A DNA stretch of 64,000 nucleotides from Atopobiaceae bacterium UBA1367 (lineage in GTDB: Bacteria > Actinomycetota > Coriobacteriia > Coriobacteriales > Atopobiaceae), in contig DBRN01000011.1 of the NCBI GenBank assembly GCA_002305995.1, forward strand, positions 1 to 64,000, in the 5' to 3' direction. The position numbers were made by a program, and so were the translations under genes. Below are positions 57,043-64,000 of the stretch, in pieces. The first letter of the stretch is position 1, and every line of letters begins with the position of its first letter. The notes below the pieces were generated by a model. The model was given only the letters and a program-made list of their open reading frames with translations. It had not been told where the DNA came from and made no database searches.

Positions 57043-57950
57043 GAGATGCGACGGTAGCCGAATTGCGTCCCAACAGCCTGGAGCACATACAGAGGATGAT
57101 GAGGGTCAAGTATGCCCTGCGCTTCATTCCGGACGTACCCTACCTGAAGCTCTACTATAGGCGCAACTTTGGCCGGTGGCCCGACCTCAAGCATCCGAAG
57201 ACGTATAACGAGAAGATACAGTGGCTCAAGCTGCACGATCGCAACCCCCGCTACACGCGCATGGTCGACAAGCTGGAGGCAAAGAAGATCGCCGTGGAGA
57301 TGTTCGGTGCCGAGCATGTGATTCCCGTGCTTGGCATCTGGGATCGCTTTGACGACATCGACTTTGACGCGCTCCCTGACAGCTTCGTGCTCAAGGTCAC
57401 CCATGACTCGCTGAGCTTCTGCATCGTCGAAGACAAGGCGAAGCTCGATCTGGCTGCCACGAAGGCCAAGATGGAGGCGACCCTCAGGCGCAACTACTAC
57501 TACATTGCGCGCGAGTGGGCGTACAAGGACGTCAAGCCGCGCATCTTTGCCGAGAAGCTCGTTGACGATGGTCATGAGGGGGCGCTGTGGGACTATAAGT
57601 TCTGGTGCTTCGGCGGCGAGCCGAAGTTCTATGGGATTGTCTCCGACAAGATCGGCGACGGGTTCTGCGGCACCTTCTTCGACATGGATCAGAACCCCAT
57701 GCCGTGTTGCTCGGTGGCCCCCGGACGCAAGGACGTCCCCCAGCCACCGCACTTCTCGGAGATGGTCGAGGCGGCACGCATAGCGTCGGCGGGCCTCGCT
57801 CACCTGCGTGTCGACTTCTATGACACGCCTGACCAGTGGTACTTCGGCGAGTACACCTTCTATCACACCGCAGGCTTCATTCCCTGGGATCCCCCCGAGT
57901 ACGATCGCACGTTTGGGGATCTCATCGACTTGAGCCTCGTGTCTGGCTAG
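57039..57950 (+). CDS. TupA-like ATP-grasp protein
   Basis: 303 residues, overlapping the previous gene by four bases. KTYNEKIQWLKLHDRNP, HVIPVLGIWDRFDDIDFD and FVLKVTHDS match the TupA-like ATP-grasp family found in polysaccharide clusters. ATP-grasp enzymes form amide bonds, so attachment of an amino acid to a uronic acid is a reasonable guess. The usual glycine pair after HDS is replaced (SLSFCIVEDK), unlike the related domain at 61700-62678 (NDSGGIVLVPDK), so activity may differ. Confidence 0.8.
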   Translation: MRDATVAELRPNSLEHIQRMMRVKYALRFIPDVPYLKLYYRRNFGRWPDLKHPKTYNEKIQWLKLHDRNPRYTRMVDKLEAKKIAVEMFGAEHVIPVLGIWDRFDDIDFDALPDSFVLKVTHDSLSFCIVEDKAKLDLAATKAKMEATLRRNYYYIAREWAYKDVKPRIFAEKLVDDGHEGALWDYKFWCFGGEPKFYGIVSDKIGDGFCGTFFDMDQNPMPCCSVAPGRKDVPQPPHFSEMVEAARIASAGLAHLRVDFYDTPDQWYFGEYTFYHTAGFIPWDPPEYDRTFGDLIDLSLVSG

Positions 57951-58166
57951 AGGTGTACAGGCGGAACGCCATCTGGGACGCCCTCACCCTCCTTGGTACG
58001 GGTCGGCAGGTGGATGTGCCAAGCATCCGGCCTGTCATGGGACGGGCGGCCGATGGCCCAACGAGACGTGTGCCTCGCACCGTGCGCCAGCTCGTTTCCA
58101 TCCGACCATCCGAGCGAAGGCAGCGCGGCGTCTGAGGACCTTCCGATATGGGCAGGAGTCAAACGC

Positions 58167-59279
58167 ATGAAGATATTGGTTCTCTCGACAAATGGCATAT
58201 TTCAAGACGGCATCACCGCATGGCTTGTGCGGTCGTTTGCCAGCATTGACCCAACCGGCCTCACGGTTGATACCGTCGCATGGGAGGGTGTCGATGCGGG
58301 CGTGGTCTCACGCGTCGAGTCGGTGGGCGTTCGGGTGCACGTCCTGCCCCCGAGGCGGCAGGACGTTCGCGCCTACCACCGCTCCCTCATCGACCTCATC
58401 GTTCGCGAGCGATATGACATCGTCCATGTCTGTGGGAACAGCGCCACGACGGTCATCGAGCTCAGCGCTGCCAAGAAGGGCGGCGTGCCCGTGCGCATGC
58501 TGCACTCTCACAACACAAGCTGCGAACACCCTCTCTTTGACGCGTTGCTGAGGCCGTGGATGCACGCCCTTGCCAACAGCAACCTCGCCTGTGGCATCGA
58601 GGCGGGGACATGGCTCTTTGGGCGGCGCCCGTTCACGGTGATACGCAACGGCATGGACTTCGAGGACTATCGCTTTGACCGTGCGGCCCGCGTCTCCGCT
58701 CGTGCCGGGCTCGGGCTTGGCGACGGGGACTTTGCCATCGGTCACGTTGGTCACTTCATTCGCCAGAAGAACCATCCCTTCCTGCTCGAGATGATCGCCG
58801 AGCTGCATGGACGCATGCCGGAGGCACGTCTTTTCATGCTGGGCGACGGGCCGCTGCGCGAGGCGCTCGAGGACAAGGCGCACGCACTTGGCATCGACGG
58901 CGTGGTGCGCTTCCTGGGCGTGCGCGATGATGTTGCCACCGTCCTGCAGGCCATGGACTGCATGGTGCTGCCGTCCTTGTTCGAGGGCTTTCCCATCGTC
59001 TCCCTCGAATGGCAGGCGGCAGGGCTTCCCTCGCTGCTGTCGGATGCCGTGACGAGCGAGTGCAGGCTCACGCCCTTTGTCTCCGCCCTTCCGCTCTCAG
59101 CGGGAGCGAGTGGCTGGGCGGATGCGTTGCAGCGCGTCGCGGCATGGGATCAGGATCGCGATGCGCAGAGCAAGGAGGCCATCAACATCCTCACCGACGC
59201 AGGCTATGATGCCCAAGAGAGCGCCCGGCGTCTCCGGGAGACCTATGTCGCGGAATACCAGAGGCTGACCTATGACTAG
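58167..59279 (+). CDS. GT4-family glycosyltransferase
   Basis: 370 residues from the ATG at 58167 (GGCAGGAG upstream); a longer frame to 57993 lacks a site. MKILVLSTNGIFQDGITAWL is the N-terminal Rossmann start; IGHVGHFIRQKNHPFLLEM, FMLGDGPLRE and SLFEGFPIVSLEWQAAGLP are the nucleotide-sugar-binding GT-B motifs with the E-x7-E pair. It adds one sugar of the repeat unit. The 216-base gap before it holds no supported gene. Confidence 0.9.
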   Translation: MKILVLSTNGIFQDGITAWLVRSFASIDPTGLTVDTVAWEGVDAGVVSRVESVGVRVHVLPPRRQDVRAYHRSLIDLIVRERYDIVHVCGNSATTVIELSAAKKGGVPVRMLHSHNTSCEHPLFDALLRPWMHALANSNLACGIEAGTWLFGRRPFTVIRNGMDFEDYRFDRAARVSARAGLGLGDGDFAIGHVGHFIRQKNHPFLLEMIAELHGRMPEARLFMLGDGPLREALEDKAHALGIDGVVRFLGVRDDVATVLQAMDCMVLPSLFEGFPIVSLEWQAAGLPSLLSDAVTSECRLTPFVSALPLSAGASGWADALQRVAAWDQDRDAQSKEAINILTDAGYDAQESARRLRETYVAEYQRLTYD

Positions 59280-60354
59280 ACAGGTGCTCTTCATCAGCAA
59301 CTTCGTCGGAAACGGCGGCGCAGGTCGCGTCCTCATGGAGCTCGCGTGCGAGCTTCGGCGGAGGGGAGCGCTCGTCGAGGTGCTCTCCTTCATGCGCTGG
59401 CCTGGCGAATATGCCTTCGACGAGGACATTCCCGTGCTGTATGGACCACATGCCGAGTCGAGGCCTGAGCATATTGGGAAGCGGCGTCTCCGGCGCGAGG
59501 AGGCGGCCTGGGTGCGGGAGATGGTGTCGCGGCGTCCCGGAGCGGTCGTGGTGAGCTTCGAGTACTTCGTGAACATGGTTGCAGCCCTTGGCTGCCGAGG
59601 GCTCCCCAACCGTCTCGTGGGCTCGGAGCGAAACGACCCATCCAGGGAAGGGGGGCGGTTCCCCACGACGCACATACGCAACGTGCTCTATCGAGAGCTT
59701 GACGCACTCGTGTGCCAGACGCCGGAGGCGAGGGACTACTTCCGTCCTGCCGTGCGCGCCCGCTCCCTCGTCATAGCCAATCCCGTCAAGGCAGGGCTTC
59801 CCGCGCCATGGACGGGGCGGCGAAGCAGGCGCATCGTCAACTTCTGCCGTCTCGAGCCACAGAAGAACCTGCGTCTCTTGGTGGAGGCGTTCTCCACCTT
59901 CCTCATGGGGCACCCTGGCTACCAGCTCGAGATCTATGGCGACGGCTCCGAGCGCGACGCCCTCCGGGCCTTTGTGAGCGACTGCGGGTTGGGGGCGTCC
60001 GTGTCCATACGGCCCGCTCGGCAGGACATCCATGAGGCTGTGCGCGATGCGGCGATGTTCGTGTCGACATCTGACTACGAGGGCCTCTCGAACTCGATGC
60101 TCGAGGCCATGGCCCTGGGCTTGCCCACCATCTGCACCGACTGCCCCTGCGGTGGCGCCCACCTGGTGATCCGCGACGGAGAGAACGGCCTGCTCGTGCC
60201 CGTCGGAGATCGGTCGGCGGTGATCGAGGCCATGGGTCGCGTCGCGTCCGACCCAGGGTTTGCCGAGCGGCTTGGCGAAGAGGCCACACGCGTGCGCGGC
60301 GACTACTCGCTGGCGGCCATATGCGACCGATGGGAGGAGGTGCTCTGGCCATGA
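59272..60354 (+). CDS. GT4-family glycosyltransferase
   Basis: 360 residues, overlapping the previous gene by eight bases. FISNFVGNGGAGRVLMELA, then NFCRLEPQKNLRLLVEAF, EIYGDGSERDAL and SDYEGLSNSMLEAMALGLP define a GT-B retaining enzyme (GT4). It probably adds a further sugar to the lipid-linked unit on the cytoplasmic side. Confidence 0.92.
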   Translation: MTRQVLFISNFVGNGGAGRVLMELACELRRRGALVEVLSFMRWPGEYAFDEDIPVLYGPHAESRPEHIGKRRLRREEAAWVREMVSRRPGAVVVSFEYFVNMVAALGCRGLPNRLVGSERNDPSREGGRFPTTHIRNVLYRELDALVCQTPEARDYFRPAVRARSLVIANPVKAGLPAPWTGRRSRRIVNFCRLEPQKNLRLLVEAFSTFLMGHPGYQLEIYGDGSERDALRAFVSDCGLGASVSIRPARQDIHEAVRDAAMFVSTSDYEGLSNSMLEAMALGLPTICTDCPCGGAHLVIRDGENGLLVPVGDRSAVIEAMGRVASDPGFAERLGEEATRVRGDYSLAAICDRWEEVLWP

Positions 60355-62678
60355 GCGACGTGCTCGCCACCGACGCTGTCGAAGATGACGATCGCCATGA
60401 GCTGATGGAGCCAGGTGACAAGCCGCTGCGAGCCGGAAGGCTGGCATGGCTGTGCGACGTCGCTGAGACCGTCCTCGTCAACCTCTCCGTGGTGCTCTAC
60501 CTTGCCACAACGATCATATTCCAAGAGGGCGAGCTCCCCAATGTCCTTGCCAAGGTGCTCCTTGCCCTCGTACTCATCGCGCATGTCATCATCGGACGCC
60601 GTCTCTTCGTCAATGGGCTCCTCGTCGCCTTTGCCGTGTTCTGGGGGCTCTGCGTCGCGTCGCTTGGCTGGACGCTCTTCCCCCTAGCCTCTGCGATGCG
60701 CGTCCTCACCCTTTCCTATCTGCTCATCTGCACCATCGCGATCGTGCAGCTCGTGAAGGGGAACCCCGCGCTGATCAGGCTCTGCATCTACACGTTCGTC
60801 CTCGCGACCCTCGTCTCCGGCTTCGTGCTGTTTGTCATGCAGGGCGTGACCTTCTCCGACAACAGGTTCAGCGAAGGGTCGATCTCCTCGGGCCAGATCT
60901 CCATCTCGAGCGGCTTCGCTGGCCTCATGTCGCTCTACCTCGCCCGGCACCAGCGCGTGAAGTGGCCCTGGCTTGTCTCCTTCGCCCTCTTCCTTGCGTT
61001 CATCGTCCTCTCCTCGGGCAGGAGGGGGCTCTTCATCCTGGTGATCGCAACGGTCCTGTACCTGGTGCTCGATGCCCGCTCGCAGACCTCTGCCCTTGGG
61101 GCCGTGGCGGGTGCGCTGCTCTTCATGACGACTTTCTACCTCATCTCGATGGACAATGCTGTGCTCTACGACTACATCGGCCATCGTCTCGAGGCCTTCG
61201 GCAAGCTTCTTGTGAGCGGCCAGACCGAGACGGAGGCAAGCATCGGGGGGCGCGTGGTCCTCATCGATTACGGCATGATGCTCTTTGAGCGCTCCCCCCT
61301 CATCGGCAGCGGCGTCGATGCCTTTACGCAGAGCTTCCAGACGCTGCATGGATCGTGGGCGACGAGCGCCGACAACAACTATGTGGAGCTCCTTGCAGAC
61401 TTCGGGATCGTGGGACTTCTGGTGTACTACGTCCCGATGTATCTCTTCGTGCTGCGCAAGGCCCTGCTGCTGCGCACCCTTGGTCCCGGCGCCAGGATGG
61501 CGCTCTCCGGCCTCATGACCATGTGCATACTCGACTCTACGACCGTGTGGGTCTTCTCCAAGATCGGCATTATCGCGATCACGCTGTTCTACCTGCTTCT
61601 CACTGACGACACGGAAGTGACGTCTTCCACCGCGCATGAGGCGACCGCGTCCTCGCCGCCAGCTCCCACATCGCCTGTGATGGCCCTTGTGTCCGCGCCC
61701 CCCGCACGCTTCGGTCGTGCGCCGACATGGAACACCTGGCGCGTCCGCCTGTTCAACAAGGTGTGGTTTGCCGTGCGGATGCCCCTTCTCTGCAAGAGCT
61801 GGGACGATGAGCGCTACCTCAGGCTTCTCTATTGGGGTCGGTTCGGGCGGCGGCTCGATCTCGAGGCACCCCGCACCTATAGCGAGAAGATCCAGTGGCT
61901 CAAGATTCACGATCGCAATCCGCTCTACACGCGCCTTGCGGACAAGCTGGCCGTCAAGCAGTGGGTGGCCGAGCGCATCGGGGAGGAGCATGTCATCCCC
62001 ACGCTGGGGGCGTGGGACTCCTTCGACGAGATCGACTTCGACGCGTTGCCCCAAAGCTTCGTGCTCAAGGCAACCAATGACTCCGGTGGCATTGTCCTGG
62101 TTCCCGACAAGAGCAGCCTCGATCACGAGGCAGCGCGTCGCACCCTCGAGTTCAGCCTTCGCTCGAACTTCTATTACCTCAATCGCGAATGGCCCTACAA
62201 GAACGTGCCCCCGCGCATCATGGCCGAGGACTACATGGACTTCGGCATGAACGAGGAGGCTGGGAAGCCTCGTGGGGCACTCGACTACAAGGTCTTCTGC
62301 TTCGACGGCGAGACCAAGGCCGTGCTGGTGGTTTCCAACCGTGAGGTGGCCGAGTGCGTGGACGTCTTCGACACCTCGTGGAACCATCTGCCCTTTAGCA
62401 ACGGCAAGCCGAACGCGGCCACTGTGCCCGAGAGGCCAGAGCACCTCGACGAGATCCTGAGGCTCGCCCGCATCCTCTCCGCAGGCCTGACGCATGTGCG
62501 CGTGGACTTCTACGACTATGCGGGAAGGGTGCTCTTCGGCGAGATGACCCTGTATCACTGGGGAGGCCTGGAGGCCTTTGACCCCCCCATCTACGACGAG
62601 CTGTTCGGCAGCTGGCTCACGCTGCCCCGCATGGGCGAGCCCATCACGCCCGCTGTGACGGGGGGCGATGCCGCGTGA
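60351..62678 (+). CDS. Fusion of an O-antigen polymerase/ligase-like protein and a TupA-like ATP-grasp domain
   Basis: 775 residues from the ATG at 60351. Residues about 40-425 contain ten or more membrane helices with a Wzy/O-antigen ligase-like region (SSGRRGLFILVI, and SPLIGSGVDAF with a following ADNNYVELLADFGIVG). A disordered Ser/Pro/Thr/Ala linker (about 425-460) joins a TupA-like ATP-grasp domain (about 480-755: RTYSEKIQWLKIHDRNP, FVLKATNDSGGIVLVPDK, HVRVDFYDYAGRVLFGE). The frame is continuous with no sign of an assembly join. The two functions are normally separate proteins. The ATP-grasp part must be cytoplasmic, so polymerisation and modification may be physically linked. Confidence 0.85.
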   Translation: MSDVLATDAVEDDDRHELMEPGDKPLRAGRLAWLCDVAETVLVNLSVVLYLATTIIFQEGELPNVLAKVLLALVLIAHVIIGRRLFVNGLLVAFAVFWGLCVASLGWTLFPLASAMRVLTLSYLLICTIAIVQLVKGNPALIRLCIYTFVLATLVSGFVLFVMQGVTFSDNRFSEGSISSGQISISSGFAGLMSLYLARHQRVKWPWLVSFALFLAFIVLSSGRRGLFILVIATVLYLVLDARSQTSALGAVAGALLFMTTFYLISMDNAVLYDYIGHRLEAFGKLLVSGQTETEASIGGRVVLIDYGMMLFERSPLIGSGVDAFTQSFQTLHGSWATSADNNYVELLADFGIVGLLVYYVPMYLFVLRKALLLRTLGPGARMALSGLMTMCILDSTTVWVFSKIGIIAITLFYLLLTDDTEVTSSTAHEATASSPPAPTSPVMALVSAPPARFGRAPTWNTWRVRLFNKVWFAVRMPLLCKSWDDERYLRLLYWGRFGRRLDLEAPRTYSEKIQWLKIHDRNPLYTRLADKLAVKQWVAERIGEEHVIPTLGAWDSFDEIDFDALPQSFVLKATNDSGGIVLVPDKSSLDHEAARRTLEFSLRSNFYYLNREWPYKNVPPRIMAEDYMDFGMNEEAGKPRGALDYKVFCFDGETKAVLVVSNREVAECVDVFDTSWNHLPFSNGKPNAATVPERPEHLDEILRLARILSAGLTHVRVDFYDYAGRVLFGEMTLYHWGGLEAFDPPIYDELFGSWLTLPRMGEPITPAVTGGDAA

Positions 62679-64000
62679 GAGAGGGCGCAAGCCTCCGGCA
62701 ACGATCGCGGAGCGCGGCAAAGTGGTCGTTCGCGACGGAGATTCTCGTAAAGCTCGTCTCGCCCATCAGCCAGATGATCCTCGCGCGCCTGCTGGCGCCC
62801 GAGGCCTTTGGCATGGTCACGACCGTGCACATGGTCGTGAGCCTTGCCGACATGTTCTCGGACGCGGGCTTTCAAAAGTATCTGGTGCAACATGACTTCC
62901 CCACACGAAGCGACCTCTATCGCAGCGCCAACGTCGCATTCTGGTCGAACCTCACGGTCTCAGCCGCGCTTTGGGCCGTCATCGCCCTCAACCGCGAGGC
63001 TGTGGCGGCCTTTGTGGGCAACCCGTCTTTGGGCGTGCCCATGACGGTCGCCTGTGCGTCGCTGCCGCTCACGTCGTTCTCGAGCATACAGATCGCGATT
63101 CTCCACCGTGACCTCGACTTCAAGTCGCTCATGCCCGCGAGGCTCCTCTCGGCCGTGGCGACCTTCGCCATTACCGTGACCCTCGCGTTGCTCGGCAGGG
63201 GCTACTGGTCGCTCATATGGGGAACGCTGGGGGGCAACGTCATGAGCGCCATCCTCCTGACGGCGCTCTCCCCATGGAAGCCCGGCGTGTTCTATTCCTT
63301 CGACCGCCTGTACAGGATGTTTTCCTTCAGCGGGTGGACCCTCCTCGAGACCTTTGCCATCTGGCTGACGACATGGTCGGGGAGCTTCGTCGTCGGCAAC
63401 ATCCTCGGCTCAGCCGACCTGGGCCTCTACCGCACACCTGTCACGTTTGTGAACGGCTGCTTCAACATCGTGACGAACGCCACGACTCCCATCCTCTTCT
63501 CGAGCCTCTCCAAGCTCCAGTTCAAGAGGGAGGAGTTCATCGACTATCTCCTGAAGTTCCAATTCGTGGTCGGCGTCTTCCTGCTGCCCTTGTCGGCGGG
63601 CATCTTCGTGTTTCGCGCGCCGCTCGTGCACTATGTGCTTGGAGACCAGTGGACCAGATCGACCCTCATGTTTGGCCTCTTCGGGCTCCTGCAGGGTCCC
63701 ATGATCCTCATGTCCAACTACAGCAGCGAGGCGTACCGAGCGCTGGGGCGACCTCGCGTGTCCCTGCTCGTGCAGTGCGTCTACATGTGCTTCATGATCC
63801 CGTCGCTGGTGGTCGCCTCGCACCAGGGATATGACACGGTCGTCGTGGTCGACGCGCTCTGTCGCACGGCGTTTCTCGCCCTCAATCAGGTGCTGGCCTG
63901 CTACGTCGTAGGGTATCGCCTCCGTCGCGTGGGGGCTAACCTGTGGCAGCCCCTGGCCTGCTCGCTCGGCATGGGCGCCTTCGGCTACCTTGTCCACGAG
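62675..64000 (+). CDS. Wzx-type polysaccharide flippase (3' partial)
   Basis: 442 residues are visible from a GTG at 62675 that overlaps the preceding TGA; the frame is open to the last base. After a short Arg-rich start come repeated membrane helices (LVKLVSPISQMILARLLAPEAFG, WSLIWGTLGGNVMSAILL, TWSGSFVVGNILG, VVGVFLLPLSAGIFVF; long ones shortened). LLAPEAFGMV and LGLYRTPV are typical of the MOP/RfbX (WzxC-like) exporters. It would flip lipid-linked repeat units across the membrane for the polymerase upstream. Confidence 0.92.
   Translation, partial: MREGASLRQRSRSAAKWSFATEILVKLVSPISQMILARLLAPEAFGMVTTVHMVVSLADMFSDAGFQKYLVQHDFPTRSDLYRSANVAFWSNLTVSAALWAVIALNREAVAAFVGNPSLGVPMTVACASLPLTSFSSIQIAILHRDLDFKSLMPARLLSAVATFAITVTLALLGRGYWSLIWGTLGGNVMSAILLTALSPWKPGVFYSFDRLYRMFSFSGWTLLETFAIWLTTWSGSFVVGNILGSADLGLYRTPVTFVNGCFNIVTNATTPILFSSLSKLQFKREEFIDYLLKFQFVVGVFLLPLSAGIFVFRAPLVHYVLGDQWTRSTLMFGLFGLLQGPMILMSNYSSEAYRALGRPRVSLLVQCVYMCFMIPSLVVASHQGYDTVVVVDALCRTAFLALNQVLACYVVGYRLRRVGANLWQPLACSLGMGAFGYLVHE

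Noticed and set aside
63217..63834. 205-codon forward frame near the window end
   Set aside because: It lies inside the flippase, whose membrane-helix-rich frame is open from 62675 to the last base.

Overview
The window is about 65% G+C, uses actinobacterial-type codons with many GTG and TTG starts, and carries the rpoB-rpoC and rpsL-rpsG-fusA-rpsJ blocks of a Gram-positive chromosome. The gene content (LPXTG-type pilus, a divergent type VII secretion locus, amino-acid-type 2-oxoacid:ferredoxin oxidoreductases, no respiratory genes) best fits the class Coriobacteriia, probably an Olsenella/Atopobium-like member of the Atopobiaceae. This taxonomic call is an inference; no 16S rRNA gene is present.

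Layout. (1) 1-7258: a pilus island in the order large repeat adhesin, SipA-like signal peptidase, FctA-type pilin, class B sortase, LPKTG basal pilin, which is the order of the Streptococcus pyogenes FCT pilus locus. (2) 7439-15528: rpoB-rpoC with its own promoter and a strong hairpin after it; the beta' subunit ends in an unusual helix-hairpin-helix tail resembling the alpha-subunit C-terminal domain. (3) 15605-34820: a type VII secretion (T7SSb-like) locus. It encodes a transmembrane Ser/Thr kinase, a membrane protein with four TTLL repeats, a 1555-residue Ig-like surface protein, a WXG100 protein, an FHA-containing EssC ATPase, DUF4176, two small helical partner proteins, an LXG toxin with an HNH-like C terminus, its DUF1851-like immunity protein, two ankyrin proteins, a YukD-like protein and a second FHA protein. 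Kinase, threonine-rich tail and two FHA proteins in one locus suggest control by phosphorylation.

(4) 34900-47193: a carboxylate/2-oxoacid metabolism block. An XRE-cupin regulator and an acyl-CoA synthetase run forward; a four-subunit 2-oxoacid:ferredoxin oxidoreductase plus a P-loop ATPase run backward; a second acyl-CoA synthetase and a sugar-isomerase/acyl-CoA-ligase fusion run forward again. The likely job is oxidative decarboxylation of amino-acid-derived 2-oxoacids and CoA activation of acids. (5) 47312-48217: a Fic protein with an N-terminal helix-turn-helix. (6) 48280-51830: str operon rpsL-rpsG-fusA followed by rpsJ, without tuf and without the rest of the S10 operon, closed by a 56-bp perfect palindrome.

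(7) 52000-52355: a non-coding array of nine units with an exact 42-bp period, five in one orientation and four inverted. A degenerate sister array lies at 37525-37995, interrupted by a 99-bp element with perfect 32-bp inverted repeats. I do not recognise this repeat family. (8) 52421-64000: an extracellular polysaccharide cluster whose leader has a consensus promoter, a c-di-GMP-I (GEMM) riboswitch and an overlapping intrinsic terminator. It encodes a priming sugar transferase, UDP-glucose dehydrogenase, UDP-glucuronate epimerase, a PssD/PssE-type split glycosyltransferase, a TupA-like protein, two GT4 glycosyltransferases, a polymerase fused to a second TupA-like domain, and a flippase that runs off the window end.
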